Positions 16,728 to 25,124 are shown, numbered from the stretch's first letter. The stretch: 64,000 nucleotides of DNA from Citrobacter arsenatis (GCF_004353845.1 NZ_CP037864.1:806001-870000); one strand, 5' to 3'. Notes: generated by a model from the sequence alone, not told the origin. Made by a program: numbers and translations.

Positions 16728-17495
16728 ATGCAAGCATTGCTGGAACACTTTATTCTCCAGTCCGCCCTGTACTCCCTGATCGCCGTACTTCTGGTGGCCT
16801 TTTTGGAGTCGCTGGCGCTGGTTGGCCTGATTCTGCCCGGTACCGTGATGATGGCGGGGCTGGGGGCGCTGATTGGCAGCGGCGAACTGAACTTCTGGCA
16901 TGCCTGGCTTGCGGGCATCATTGGTTGCCTGTTGGGGGACTGGATCTCCTTCTGGCTGGGCTGGCGCTTTAAAAAGCCGCTGCACCGATGGTCATTTATG
17001 AAAAAGAACAAGGCGTTGCTGGATAAAACCGAGCACGCGTTGCATCAGCACAGCATGTTTACCATTCTGGTGGGCCGTTTTGTGGGGCCGACGCGTCCGC
17101 TAGTGCCGATGGTGGCGGGCATGCTGGATCTGCCTGTCGCTAAATTTATCGTCCCGAACATTATTGGCTGCGTTCTGTGGCCGCCGTTTTACTTCCTGCC
17201 AGGGATCCTGGCGGGGGCGGCAATCGATATTCCTTCTGATATGCAGAGTGGGGATTTCAAATGGTTGCTGCTGGCGACGGCGCTGCTGCTATGGGTGGGG
17301 GGCTGGTTTTGCTGGCGGTTGTGGCGCAGTGGCAAAGCGGCTGTCGATCGCTTAACCGCGTATTTCCCCCGCAGCCGTTTGCTGTATCTGGCACCGTTGA
17401 CGCTCGGGATCGGCGTGGTCGCGCTGGTGGCATTATTGCGCCATCCGCTGATGCCGGTGTATATCGATATTTTGCGCAAAGTGGTGGGGTACTGA
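16728..17495 (+). CDS. yabI: DedA-family inner-membrane protein YabI
   Basis: A 255-residue polytopic protein of the DedA (VTT/SNARE-associated) family. Family members are linked to undecaprenyl-phosphate or phospholipid translocation and to membrane energetics; the exact role of YabI is not settled. Several hydrophobic segments and the family signatures FLESLALVGLILPG and GRFVGPTRPLVPMVAGM, with its conserved Arg, are visible. It lies downstream of araC but about 120 bases away and is probably transcribed on its own. Its 3' end converges on thiQ across a REP pair. Confidence 0.95.
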   Translation: MQALLEHFILQSALYSLIAVLLVAFLESLALVGLILPGTVMMAGLGALIGSGELNFWHAWLAGIIGCLLGDWISFWLGWRFKKPLHRWSFMKKNKALLDKTEHALHQHSMFTILVGRFVGPTRPLVPMVAGMLDLPVAKFIVPNIIGCVLWPPFYFLPGILAGAAIDIPSDMQSGDFKWLLLATALLLWVGGWFCWRLWRSGKAAVDRLTAYFPRSRLLYLAPLTLGIGVVALVALLRHPLMPVYIDILRKVVGY

Positions 17496-17503
17496 CGATT
17501 CCT

Positions 17504-17587
17504 TTGCCGGATAGCGGCTTCGCCTTATCCGGGCTACAAAATGTGCGGCCTGTAGGCCGGATTAGGCGTTTATGCCGTCATCCGGCA
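17504..17587. repeat. REP pair (BIME) between yabI and thiQ
   Basis: Inverted REP units (TTGCCGGATAGCGGC...CCTTATCCGG and GTAGGCCGGATTAGGCG...CATCCGGCA) lie between the convergent 3' ends of yabI and thiQ. Confidence 0.85.
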
Positions 17588-17592
17588 ACGCA

Positions 17593-18291
17593 TTATGCTT
17601 TAATGCCCAATAGCGCCGAGGCGCTGGCCTGACCGCGTAATAACTCATCCGTTTTGCCCTGCCAGGCGATACGCCCATCGGCGACCACAATCGAGCGGGG
17701 CGCAATTCGCGCCGCATCTTCAACGCTATGGGAAACCATTAGCAACGTAAGTTGCTTCTCGCGACAGACCTCGGCGACCAGCGTTAACATCTCCTGGCGT
17801 AGCGCAGGATCGAGCGCAGAGAACGGTTCATCAAGCAGTAAAATGGGTTGTTCCCGTACCAGACAACGCGCCAGCGCTACGCGCTGTCTCTGCCCGCCCG
17901 AAAGCTCACCGGGGAGTCGCTCCAGTAGTGAGTCGATCCCCATTTGCTGAGCGATATGGTGCATTTTCTCCCGCTGCAGCGCGTTCAGCTTCAATCCCGG
18001 ATTAAGGCCCAGGCCGATGTTTTGCTGCACGCTCAGGTGGCTGAACAGGTTATTTTCCTGAAATAGCATGGAAACGGGACGGCGTGAGGGAGGCGTGGCG
18101 GTGTGATCTTCACCTTCAATCATCATCGTGCCGCTGGCCGGCGTGAAAAAGCCGGCCATCAGATTCAGCAGCGTACTTTTTCCTGCCCCGCTGGGCCCGA
18201 GCACTGCAATCTGCTCACCGCGCTCGACCGACAGCGTAAAGCGCATGGGCAAATGGTGATAAAGCCATGTGATATCAATCAGTTTTAACAT
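17593..18291 (-). CDS. thiQ: Thiamine ABC transporter ATPase
   Basis: A 232-residue ATP-binding subunit of the thiamine/TPP importer ThiBPQ. Walker A GPSGAGKST, the ABC signature LSGGQRQRVALARC and Walker B ILLLDEPFSALDP are intact. The start chosen is MLKLIDITWLYHH (18291), which matches the E. coli N-terminus. A longer frame would add seven residues (MRNCRVE) that the homologue lacks. The gene overlaps the end of thiP by 17 bases, which suggests translational coupling. Confidence 0.97.
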   Translation of the reverse strand: MLKLIDITWLYHHLPMRFTLSVERGEQIAVLGPSGAGKSTLLNLMAGFFTPASGTMMIEGEDHTATPPSRRPVSMLFQENNLFSHLSVQQNIGLGLNPGLKLNALQREKMHHIAQQMGIDSLLERLPGELSGGQRQRVALARCLVREQPILLLDEPFSALDPALRQEMLTLVAEVCREKQLTLLMVSHSVEDAARIAPRSIVVADGRIAWQGKTDELLRGQASASALLGIKA

Positions 18292-19885
18292 TTCGACCCG
18301 GCAATTTCTCAATAACGGTAAACAGCGTAAAGCACAGGATCAGCAGCAATAACGCCGTAACCGCGCCATCCTGACTGCGATAAGAGCCAATCTGCTGATA
18401 TAAATAAAATGGCAGGGTGCGGAAATCCTCATTACCAAATAACGCCACCACGCCAAAATCGCCAATCGACAGCACGCAGGCAAAAGCCATCGCCTGCGCC
18501 AGCGGGCGCTTCAGGGCGCGTAGTTCAACCACTTTCAGGCGCGACCATCCCCCAATTCCCAACGACTGACACAGCATACTGTAGCGCGCAGTAACGTCAC
18601 GCATTGGGTTTTCCAGCACTTTTAGCGCGTAAGGGATCGCCATTAGCGCATTGGTAAAAATGACAATGCCGTCGGCAGATTCGGGGAGTCCAACAGTGTT
18701 ATTGAGCAGCAGAAAGAAGCCAGTTGCCAGCACGATGCCCGGCATGGCGAGGATCATCATGCCGCTAAGCTCCAGCATTTGACCTGCCAGCACCTGCTGT
18801 CGGGCACGCAGTTCACGACTGCTCCATAACAGCATCATGGTGAGTACGACGCACAACGCACCTGCCGCCAGCGCAATGCGCAGCGAAGTTCCCAGCGCCT
18901 GCCACAGTACGGGCTGCTTCAGAACATCCAGCACATGGCGGTTAAAGCCATCGACAATCACCGCCAGCAGCGGCGGCAGCAGCAGCAGCAGGGCCAGAAT
19001 AATCAGCAGAGCGTCTGTCAGGCGGCTGTGCAGACGATCGTCGGGATCGCGCCAGCCCTGAACCAGCGTGGTGCCGGGGGCGATGGCGCGACTCAGGCGT
19101 TGGCTGAGCAGTACCAGCGCTAAACAACAAACCATCTGGATCAACGCCAGCATGGCAGCGCGGGCTGGATTATAATCAAAGTTCAGCGCCTGATAAATAG
19201 CCAGCTCGATGGTCGTGGCCTGCGGCCCGCCGCCCAACGACAAAACGGTGGCGAAGCTGGCGAAGCACAACATAAAGATGAGTGCCGCAACGGGAAGGAT
19301 CTGACGGCGCAGCCACGGCCATTCAACAAAGCGGAAGAAATGCCAGCCGCGCATACCCAACTGAGCGGCTAACTGTCGCTGTTCGCCGGGAATATTTTCC
19401 AGTGACTGCAGCAGTAAACGGCTGGCCATTGGCAGATTGAAAAAGACGTGCGCCAGCAGAATGCCCTGCAAACCGTACGGTGAGAACGTCCACTCCAGCC
19501 CGAATGTATGCCAGAGCGAAGCCAGCCAGCCCTGACGACCATAGACGCTAAGAATACCGAAAACCGCGACCAGCACCGGCAGGATTAACGTCATCGCGCA
19601 CAGGCGCAACAACGCCAGACGTCCAGGAAAGCGGCGACGATAGAGCGCCCTGGCCAGGAAAATCGCCGGGATGACCGACAGCACTGCGGATAAAAAAGCC
19701 TGCCAGAAAGAAAAGCGCACCACGTGCCACAGGTAGTCGTCTTGCCACAGCGAGAGCCATTCTCCCTGCGGGGCGTTAAACCACAGCGCCAGAAACGCGG
19801 CCAGGGCTACTGCCACCATCAGCGTGGCGGCGGTAAGCCCTGGAACCAGCCAGCCGGGAATTAACGGCTGACGGCGCGTTGCCAT
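18275..19885 (-). CDS. thiP: Thiamine ABC transporter permease
   Basis: A 536-residue double-length permease, the same length as in E. coli, with two homologous halves and about 12 membrane segments. Each half has an EAA-type loop contacting the ATPase (AAQLGMRGWHFFRFVEWPWLR and CQSLGIGGWSRLKVVELRAL). It moves thiamine, its phosphates and TPP across the inner membrane. It overlaps thiB by 25 bases at its start and thiQ at its end, so the three genes form a tight operon. Confidence 0.98.
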   Translation of the reverse strand: MATRRQPLIPGWLVPGLTAATLMVAVALAAFLALWFNAPQGEWLSLWQDDYLWHVVRFSFWQAFLSAVLSVIPAIFLARALYRRRFPGRLALLRLCAMTLILPVLVAVFGILSVYGRQGWLASLWHTFGLEWTFSPYGLQGILLAHVFFNLPMASRLLLQSLENIPGEQRQLAAQLGMRGWHFFRFVEWPWLRRQILPVAALIFMLCFASFATVLSLGGGPQATTIELAIYQALNFDYNPARAAMLALIQMVCCLALVLLSQRLSRAIAPGTTLVQGWRDPDDRLHSRLTDALLIILALLLLLPPLLAVIVDGFNRHVLDVLKQPVLWQALGTSLRIALAAGALCVVLTMMLLWSSRELRARQQVLAGQMLELSGMMILAMPGIVLATGFFLLLNNTVGLPESADGIVIFTNALMAIPYALKVLENPMRDVTARYSMLCQSLGIGGWSRLKVVELRALKRPLAQAMAFACVLSIGDFGVVALFGNEDFRTLPFYLYQQIGSYRSQDGAVTALLLLILCFTLFTVIEKLPGRNVKTD

Positions 19886-20844
19886 TCGCTAACCCATGCC
19901 TGACGTTGAGCCGCAACCTGCTGTGGCGTAAATTCCAGCGCGGAGGCCGGCTTATTCAGTTGCTCGAACCCTGGCGGCAGGGTGATTTGCGTCACGGGAT
20001 ACATCCAGTTGCCGGTCGGAATCGCATTCTGGAATGCCGGAGACACCATAAACTTCAGGAACTTCTCGGCCAGTTCCGGCTGCTTGCTGGCTGCGGTACG
20101 GGCGGCGACTTCCACCTGCAAATAGTGGCCTTCGCTAAAGTCGGCTGCGGCGTAGTTATCTTTTTTCTCGGCGATGATGTGATAGGCCGGCGAGGTGGTG
20201 TAGCTGAGCACCAGATCGCTTTCACCTTTCAGGAACAGGCCGTAGGCTTCGCTCCAGCCCTTGGTGACGGTAACGGTTTTGGCTGCGAGTTTCTGCCACG
20301 CTTCTGGCGCTTTATCGCCATAGACTTTCTGCATCCATAGCAGCAGACCCAGACCTGGCGTGCTGGTACGTGGATCCTGATAAATCACGCGCCATTTTTG
20401 GTCGCTCTCTACCAGTTCTTTCAGGCTTTTGGGCGGATTCTTCAGCTTGTTCTTGTCATAAACGAAGGCGAAATAGCCGTAATCAAACGGAACGAATGTC
20501 TCGTTTTTCCAGCCGCCGGGTACGTTAACGGCGTCGTTTGCTACACCGCTTTTGGCAAACAGTTTGGTTTGTGTGGCTGCTTCCAGCAGGTTGTTATCCA
20601 GACCCAGCACGACGTCGGCTTTGCTGTTTTTTCCTTCCATGCGCAGGCGGTTAAGCAGTGAGACGCCATCTTCCAGCGCGACCAGTTTCAGTTCGCAGTT
20701 GCAGTCAGCTTCAAAGGCTTTTTTGATTGTCGGGCCAGGGCCCCAGTCAGCTGCGAACGAGTCGTAGGTATAGACAGTCAGTACAGGTTTAGCGAAGGCA
20801 GGCGCTGCGCACAGCAGTAAAAGCGGAAGACATTTTTTAAACAC
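19861..20844 (-). CDS. thiB: Thiamine-binding periplasmic protein
   Basis: A 327-residue periplasmic receptor for thiamine, TMP and TPP. The chosen start is GTG at 20844, preceded by GAGGTG at a good distance, giving the E. coli length and a signal peptide FKKCLPLLLLCAAPAFAK. An in-frame ATG four codons upstream (20856) has no clear ribosome site because the ATG overlaps the GAGGTG. The mature protein starts near KPVLTVYTYDSFAADWGPGP. It is the first gene of thiBPQ. Its leader holds a TPP riboswitch and an ERIC element. Confidence 0.96.
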   Translation of the reverse strand: MFKKCLPLLLLCAAPAFAKPVLTVYTYDSFAADWGPGPTIKKAFEADCNCELKLVALEDGVSLLNRLRMEGKNSKADVVLGLDNNLLEAATQTKLFAKSGVANDAVNVPGGWKNETFVPFDYGYFAFVYDKNKLKNPPKSLKELVESDQKWRVIYQDPRTSTPGLGLLLWMQKVYGDKAPEAWQKLAAKTVTVTKGWSEAYGLFLKGESDLVLSYTTSPAYHIIAEKKDNYAAADFSEGHYLQVEVAARTAASKQPELAEKFLKFMVSPAFQNAIPTGNWMYPVTQITLPPGFEQLNKPASALEFTPQQVAAQRQAWVSEWQRAVSR

Positions 20845-20866
20845 TTTGCACCTCATAAAGTAAAAC

Positions 20867-21063
20867 TCTAAATAATTCGAGTTGCAGGAAGGCGGCGACG
20901 CAGCGCATCCCCAAGAGCGTACAGGTAGTACGTGACTGGGGTGAGCGACAAACCTGCCGGGAGCAGATTTGAACGCTGCTTGCAGCGGCCCTGAAAGGGC
21001 GAGGCCCATGGATGGGCCGAGTAATAAAGCCAACGCATCTGCAGCTTGAAGTATGACGAGTTA
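20867..21063 (+). repeat. ERIC element with an internal insert of about 70 bases
   Basis: The left arm (AATTCGAGTTGCAGGAAGGCG, then GACTGGGGTGAGCG at 20934-20947) and right arm (GCCAACGCATCTGCAGCTTG, to 21063) are ERIC. The element is about 197 bases instead of 126. The extra bases, about 20948-21028, fold as consecutive short hairpins: CTGC.TTGCAG, CCCTGAAAGGG and GGCCCATGGATGGGCC. The whole element lies inside the thiB leader. Confidence 0.85.
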
Positions 21064-21072
21064 GGTGGCAAA

Positions 21073-21195
21073 GGACTTGAGCTACAGCCTCAAATCCCTT
21101 CGCCGGCATTATCCGGATCAGGTTCGACGGGTATCTCTCAGCCCATACGCAGATCGAATGATTTTGTGTATGTTTTTATTTAGCACCCCGTTGAG
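21073..21195 (-). ncRNA. TPP riboswitch (THI box) of thiBPQ
   Basis: The minus-strand RNA holds the THI-box core: GGGGTGC, GGCTGAGAGATACCCG, GAACCTGATCCGGATAATGCC and GCGAAGGGA. P1 pairs CTCAA (21191-21195) with TTGAG (21089-21093). Just downstream, GGATTTGAG (21089-21097) can instead pair with CTCAAGTCC (21073-21081) around a 7-base loop, an alternative helix that would disrupt P1 and is a candidate expression platform. Binding of TPP is expected to lower thiBPQ expression. The E. coli equivalent is also seen as the small RNA SroA. Confidence 0.93.
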
Positions 21196-21204
21196 AACGG
21201 CGTT

Positions 21205-21233
21205 AGTGTAATGATTTTGTTGCTATGCGGCAA
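21205..21233 (-). promoter_or_regulatory. Predicted thiBPQ promoter
   Basis: On the minus strand TTGCCG (21228-21233), a 17-base spacer and TACACT (21205-21210) lie just upstream of the riboswitch, which would start transcription at the aptamer 5' end. Confidence 0.6.
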
Positions 21234-21247
21234 TTAAGAGCTGGCTC

Positions 21248-22903
21248 TTACGGATCCGGTGGCGCAAACCATGCTGATTTAAAATCAAACCAGCCGAGGG
21301 TATTCATGCGTAGCCCGCGCATACTGCGCTGTCCCTGAATGATCAGCCAGTGGTGGATCAACGGCACAATAGCTTTTGTGGCGAGCAGCTGTTGGCACCA
21401 TGCTGCCAGGCTCATTTCGCCCGTTCGCCAGCGAGCCGCATCGTTTTCCCAGTCCCGGGAGATACAGTTTTGCAGCAACGGGACTTCGCACAAATGGGCG
21501 AACAGCGAGAAGTCCAGCGGTAGGGTAAAGTTGGCGCTGTTGAGCCAGATATCGCTGACTATTTCACCCGCATGCCATTGATCGTAGTCGATCTCCTGAA
21601 TATTCAACTGTACCTGATGCTGCGCGAGCAACGTCTTCATGATCTGCGCGATAATCCGATGTTCGATGTGATCGCGATAGTAAGTAAGCGTCAGCGATTC
21701 CAGTCCGGCGGGTTTTTCACCATGGCCGGGCTTGGCGTGATGCCAGCGGGGAAGCAAACCGTAGGCGGGAAACCACAGCCGCTGATACTGTTCGTCGGCG
21801 TGGCAGATTAAATTCGTTGGCGAGAGAACGCGGCTAACCCACTCGCGGACCTCCTGATTCGCGCCACGGTGGGTGCGCGTATCAAACAGCAGGTAGTAGC
21901 AACCTTCTTCGAGGCGGCTCTCGATCGCCTTTTCATCCTCCGTGGGGCCTTTTAACGTTAACCCACCGCCAGGCTCTTCGCCGATGTCGGGTAGCACCCA
22001 AACGTTAACTTCGTCGATCAGCGCCCGGTAGCCAAAGTAATCATCAAATGCGTGGATTTTCAGCTGATTATTGGTGTTGCGCATCACCGCATACGGACCG
22101 GTGCCAATCGGGTGGCTGGAGAAGTTATTCAGCGTTTCCCATTCTCGCGGCAGGATCATGGCGGGGACTTGCCCCAATAACCAGGGAAGCCAGCGGTCGG
22201 GCTGGGCCAGATGGATATCCAGCGTCCAGGCCGTGGGCGAGACTATTTGCGTGATGTGTGAGTACAGCGGTAGAGCGTTAATGCGCATCAGCGAGGCGAT
22301 GACATCTTCCATTTCCAGCTCGCGGCCATGATGGAAATGGATCCCCGGACGCAGGAAGAATCGCCAGTGTAAAGGGGAAATCTGCTGCCAATGATGGGCG
22401 ATATCCGCTTCCAGTTCCCCGTTTTCCTCATTTACCCGAATTAAGGCGCTGAAGATTTGCCGGGCGATATGGGTTTCGGAACGGCGTAGCGCCGTACCGG
22501 GAAGCAGGTTGTGCATAGGACGATAATAGAGAACGCGCATGATGTGTCGACCCTGGCGAAAGCTGCGGCCAAGGTGGGAGACCAGCATCTGCCGGACGGC
22601 CGTTTTGTCACCGACCAGTTGCACCAGTTGATCGATACGATCCTGTTCCAGCAGGTCTTCTGCGCGCTGCTGCTGGAGTGCCAACCCGGTATAGAGGAAT
22701 GTCAGGCGCGAGCGTTTTCCTCGCCCTACTTCGGCTTCCCATGTTAACCAGCCGCGATCCTGCATGGTATTAAGCAGGGTTCGCATATGGCGGCGCGAGC
22801 AGCTCAGCAGATCCGCCAGCTCGTTCAGCGTCGTGTCTTGCGTTTTGCCATCGCAGCATTGCCACAGACGGATGAACTGTTGTTGCAAACGACCTGAAGA
22901 CAT
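21248..22903 (-). CDS. sgrR: SgrR, transcriptional activator of sgrS
   Basis: A 551-residue regulator, the same length as in E. coli. An N-terminal winged helix-turn-helix (about residues 5-115, with LNELADLLSCSRRHMRTLLNTM) is joined to a C-terminal solute-binding-protein-like domain (SBP_bac_5 type, about 160-480) that is thought to sense sugar phosphates. It activates the small RNA SgrS during glucose-phosphate stress and represses itself. It is divergent from sgrS with 67 bases between them. A short perfect palindrome at its stop codon (TAAGAGC/GCTCTTA) has no T-run. Confidence 0.97.
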   Translation of the reverse strand: MSSGRLQQQFIRLWQCCDGKTQDTTLNELADLLSCSRRHMRTLLNTMQDRGWLTWEAEVGRGKRSRLTFLYTGLALQQQRAEDLLEQDRIDQLVQLVGDKTAVRQMLVSHLGRSFRQGRHIMRVLYYRPMHNLLPGTALRRSETHIARQIFSALIRVNEENGELEADIAHHWQQISPLHWRFFLRPGIHFHHGRELEMEDVIASLMRINALPLYSHITQIVSPTAWTLDIHLAQPDRWLPWLLGQVPAMILPREWETLNNFSSHPIGTGPYAVMRNTNNQLKIHAFDDYFGYRALIDEVNVWVLPDIGEEPGGGLTLKGPTEDEKAIESRLEEGCYYLLFDTRTHRGANQEVREWVSRVLSPTNLICHADEQYQRLWFPAYGLLPRWHHAKPGHGEKPAGLESLTLTYYRDHIEHRIIAQIMKTLLAQHQVQLNIQEIDYDQWHAGEIVSDIWLNSANFTLPLDFSLFAHLCEVPLLQNCISRDWENDAARWRTGEMSLAAWCQQLLATKAIVPLIHHWLIIQGQRSMRGLRMNTLGWFDFKSAWFAPPDP

Positions 22904-23002
22904 AAAAGGGGAACTCCCGCGGAAAACTCAGCAATTTTATAATCCCTATATTAAGCCAATAATAGATTCCGATGAAGCGATGAGACAACGAAGGGGTCAT
23001 CT

Positions 23003-23125
23003 ATGCGTCAGTTCTGGTTGAAGTACTTTACCGCGACGGAAAAATCGTCCTGGTTGGCTTGCCTGAGCGCACCGCAGCGCTTAAAGATGCTCGAAGAGCT
23101 GATGCAGTGGGAGGTGACAGCCTGA
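23003..23125 (+). CDS. sgrT: SgrT, small inhibitor of the glucose PTS transporter
   Basis: A 40-residue peptide encoded inside SgrS: MRQFWLKYFTATEKSSW at the start, LMQWEVTA at the end. E. coli SgrT has 43 residues and shares MRQF, YFTAT, the W-L-x-W/C-LS block, PQRL and LMQW. SgrT inhibits glucose uptake through PtsG independently of the RNA pairing. The ATG is preceded by AAGGGG. The C-terminal tail after LMQW is shorter and different from E. coli. Confidence 0.93.
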   Translation: MRQFWLKYFTATEKSSWLACLSAPQRLKMLEELMQWEVTA

Positions 23126-23183
23126 CTCCTGAATTGGGAATTGCAGACATCATGTGTGACTGAGTATTGGTGTAAAATCACCC

Positions 23184-23213
23184 GCCAGCAGATTTTTTTC
23201 TGCTGGCTTTTTT
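23184..23213 (+). terminator. sgrS intrinsic terminator
   Basis: A 9-bp stem GCCAGCAGA/TCTGCTGGC with a T-rich loop is followed by TTTTTT. It ends SgrS before setA. Read-through would extend into setA. Confidence 0.92.
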
Positions 23214-23241
23214 CGTATCAGCCCAGCCAATAGGGATAACA

Positions 23242-24420
23242 ATGCTCTGGATTATGACCATGGGACGGCGCCTCAACGGCGTTTACGCAGCGTTTATGCT
23301 GGTCGCTTTTATGATGGGCGTGGCGGGGGCATTGCAGGCACCCACGCTGAGCCTGTTTTTGAGCCGTGAAGTCGGGGCGCAGCCATTTTGGGTCGGGCTG
23401 TTTTACACCGTCAATGCAATTGTCGGGATCGTTGTCAGCCTGGGCCTCGCGAAACGATCCGACAGCCAGGGCGATCGGCGTAAGCTGATCATGTTCTGTT
23501 GCCTGATGGCAATCGGCAACGCGCTGCTGTTTGCGTTTAATCGCCACTATCTTACGCTGATCACCTGCGGTGTGCTGCTGGCCTCGCTGGCGAACACCGC
23601 CATGCCGCAGCTGTTTGCACTGGCGCGCGAATATGCTGATAACTCCGCGCGTGAAGTGGTGATGTTTAGCTCGGTGATGCGTGCGCAGCTTTCACTGGCC
23701 TGGGTGATTGGCCCGCCGCTGGCCTTCATGCTGGCGTTGAATTACGGCTTTACGGCGATGTTTTCCATTGCCGCAGGAATTTTTGCCATTAGCCTGGTGC
23801 TAATTGCGCTGATACTGCCGTCCGTCGCGCGGGTGGAGCAGCCTGTAGATGTGCCGCTCGAACAAACCGGCGGTTGGCAGGACAAAAATGTGCGCATGTT
23901 GTTTATTGCCTCCACGCTGATGTGGACCTGCAATACCATGTACATCATCGATATGCCGCTGTGGATAAGCCTTGAGCTGGGCTTGCCGGACAAGCTGGCC
24001 GGGATCCTGATGGGAACGGCGGCTGGGCTGGAAATTCCGGCGATGATTTTGGCGGGCTATTACGTGAAGCGCTTTGGTAAACGGCGAATGATGATCGCGG
24101 CCGTTGCGGCGGGCGTGCTGTTTTATCTGGGGTTAATCTTCTTTCACAGCCGTACGGCGCTGCTGGTGCTGCAACTGTTTAACGCGGTATTTATCGGTAT
24201 TATCGCCGGGATAGGTATGCTGTGGTTTCAGGATTTGATGCCCGGACGAGCGGGTTCTGCGACCACATTATTTACCAACAGTATTTCAACGGGGGTCATC
24301 CTGGCAGGGGTGATTCAGGGAGCCGTTGCGCAAAGTTACGGTCACTTTGCCGTCTATTGGGTGATAGCGGCAATTTCTGTGGTTACGCTGGTGATGACCG
24401 GACGGGTGAAGGACGTTTAG
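23242..24420 (+). CDS. setA: SetA sugar efflux transporter
   Basis: A 392-residue major facilitator superfamily exporter, the same length as in E. coli, with 12 predicted membrane segments. It exports lactose, glucose and some glycosides or analogues. The MFS loop motif is visible in GLAKRSDSQGDRRKL. It lies about 30 bases after the sgrS terminator on the same strand. In E. coli setA belongs to the SgrR regulon, which fits a role in removing toxic sugar phosphate analogues. Confidence 0.96.
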   Translation: MLWIMTMGRRLNGVYAAFMLVAFMMGVAGALQAPTLSLFLSREVGAQPFWVGLFYTVNAIVGIVVSLGLAKRSDSQGDRRKLIMFCCLMAIGNALLFAFNRHYLTLITCGVLLASLANTAMPQLFALAREYADNSAREVVMFSSVMRAQLSLAWVIGPPLAFMLALNYGFTAMFSIAAGIFAISLVLIALILPSVARVEQPVDVPLEQTGGWQDKNVRMLFIASTLMWTCNTMYIIDMPLWISLELGLPDKLAGILMGTAAGLEIPAMILAGYYVKRFGKRRMMIAAVAAGVLFYLGLIFFHSRTALLVLQLFNAVFIGIIAGIGMLWFQDLMPGRAGSATTLFTNSISTGVILAGVIQGAVAQSYGHFAVYWVIAAISVVTLVMTGRVKDV

Positions 24421-24423
24421 TCA

Positions 24424-24500
24424 TATTGCCGGATGCGCTGCGCATCCGGCCTACACATAATCCATACCTGTAGGCCGGATAAGCGCAGCGCATCCGGCAT
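24424..24500. repeat. REP pair (BIME) between setA and leuD
   Basis: Inverted REP units (TTGCCGGATGCGCTGCGCATCCGGC and GTAGGCCGGATAAGCG...CGCATCCGGC) fill the gap between the convergent setA and leuD genes. Confidence 0.88.
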
Positions 24501-24508
24501 CACAATGA

Positions 24509-25114
24509 TTAGCGCATAAACGCAGGTTGTTTGTCTTCGTATTCGGTGATGGCGGCTTCGTGCTGCAGCGTCAACCCGATGCTGTCCAGACCGTTCAGCA
24601 TGCAGTGGCGGCGGAAGTCATCGATTTTAAAGCTGTAGGACTTATCGCCTGCTTTTACCACCTGAGCTTCCAGGTCCACTTTAAATTTAATGCCCGGATT
24701 GGCTTTTACCAGGGCAAACATTTCATCTACCTGCGCGTCGCTCAGGGTCACCGGCAGCAGTTGGTTGTTGAAGCTGTTGCCGTAGAAGATGTCGGCGAAG
24801 CTTGGTGCGATCACTACTTTAAAGCCGTAATCGGTCAGCGCCCATGGCGCATGTTCACGTGAAGAACCGCAGCCAAAGTTTTCCCGTGCCAGCAGAATTG
24901 ACGCGCCTTTATATTCCGGGAAGTTCAGCACGAACTCTGTATTAGGCTGTTGCCCCTTTTCGTCCAGGAAACGCCAGTCGTTAAACAGATGGGCGCCAAA
25001 ACCGGTGCGCGTAACCTTCTGCAAAAACTGTTTAGGAATAATAGCGTCGGTATCAACGTTGGCGGCATCCAGTGGGACAACCAGGCCGGTATGTTGGGTA
25101 AATTTCTCTGCCAT
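24509..25114 (-). CDS. leuD: 3-isopropylmalate dehydratase small subunit
   Basis: The 201-residue swivel subunit of isopropylmalate isomerase, which with LeuC converts 2-isopropylmalate to 3-isopropylmalate. The start at MAEKFTQHTGLVVPLDAANVD (25114) matches the homologue; an upstream frame would add 12 unmatched residues. The family motifs NFGCGSSREHAPWAL and FADIFYGNSFNNQLLP are present. It lies 10 bases after leuC as the last gene of leuLABCD. Confidence 0.98.
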   Translation of the reverse strand: MAEKFTQHTGLVVPLDAANVDTDAIIPKQFLQKVTRTGFGAHLFNDWRFLDEKGQQPNTEFVLNFPEYKGASILLARENFGCGSSREHAPWALTDYGFKVVIAPSFADIFYGNSFNNQLLPVTLSDAQVDEMFALVKANPGIKFKVDLEAQVVKAGDKSYSFKIDDFRRHCMLNGLDSIGLTLQHEAAITEYEDKQPAFMR

Positions 25115-25124
25115 GGTAGTTTCC

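Larger units (their letters stand above)
22971..23213 (+). ncRNA. sgrS: SgrS small RNA (glucose-phosphate stress)
   Basis: About 243 nt, starting GATGAAGCG as in E. coli SgrS (227 nt) and ending at a U-rich terminator. SgrS uses Hfq to base-pair with ptsG and other mRNAs and block their translation. The ptsG-pairing segment TGTGTGACTGAGTATTGG (about 23153-23170) is identical to the E. coli sequence as I remember it. The terminator stem GCCAGCAGA/TCTGCTGGC (23184-23207) is followed by six Ts, which also serve as the Hfq-binding tail. The middle of the RNA has diverged and differs in length. It also encodes SgrT. Confidence 0.95.

Noticed and set aside
21235..21250. Perfect palindrome at the sgrR stop as a terminator
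   Set aside because: The arms leave only a two-base loop and no T-run follows, so it is not an intrinsic terminator.
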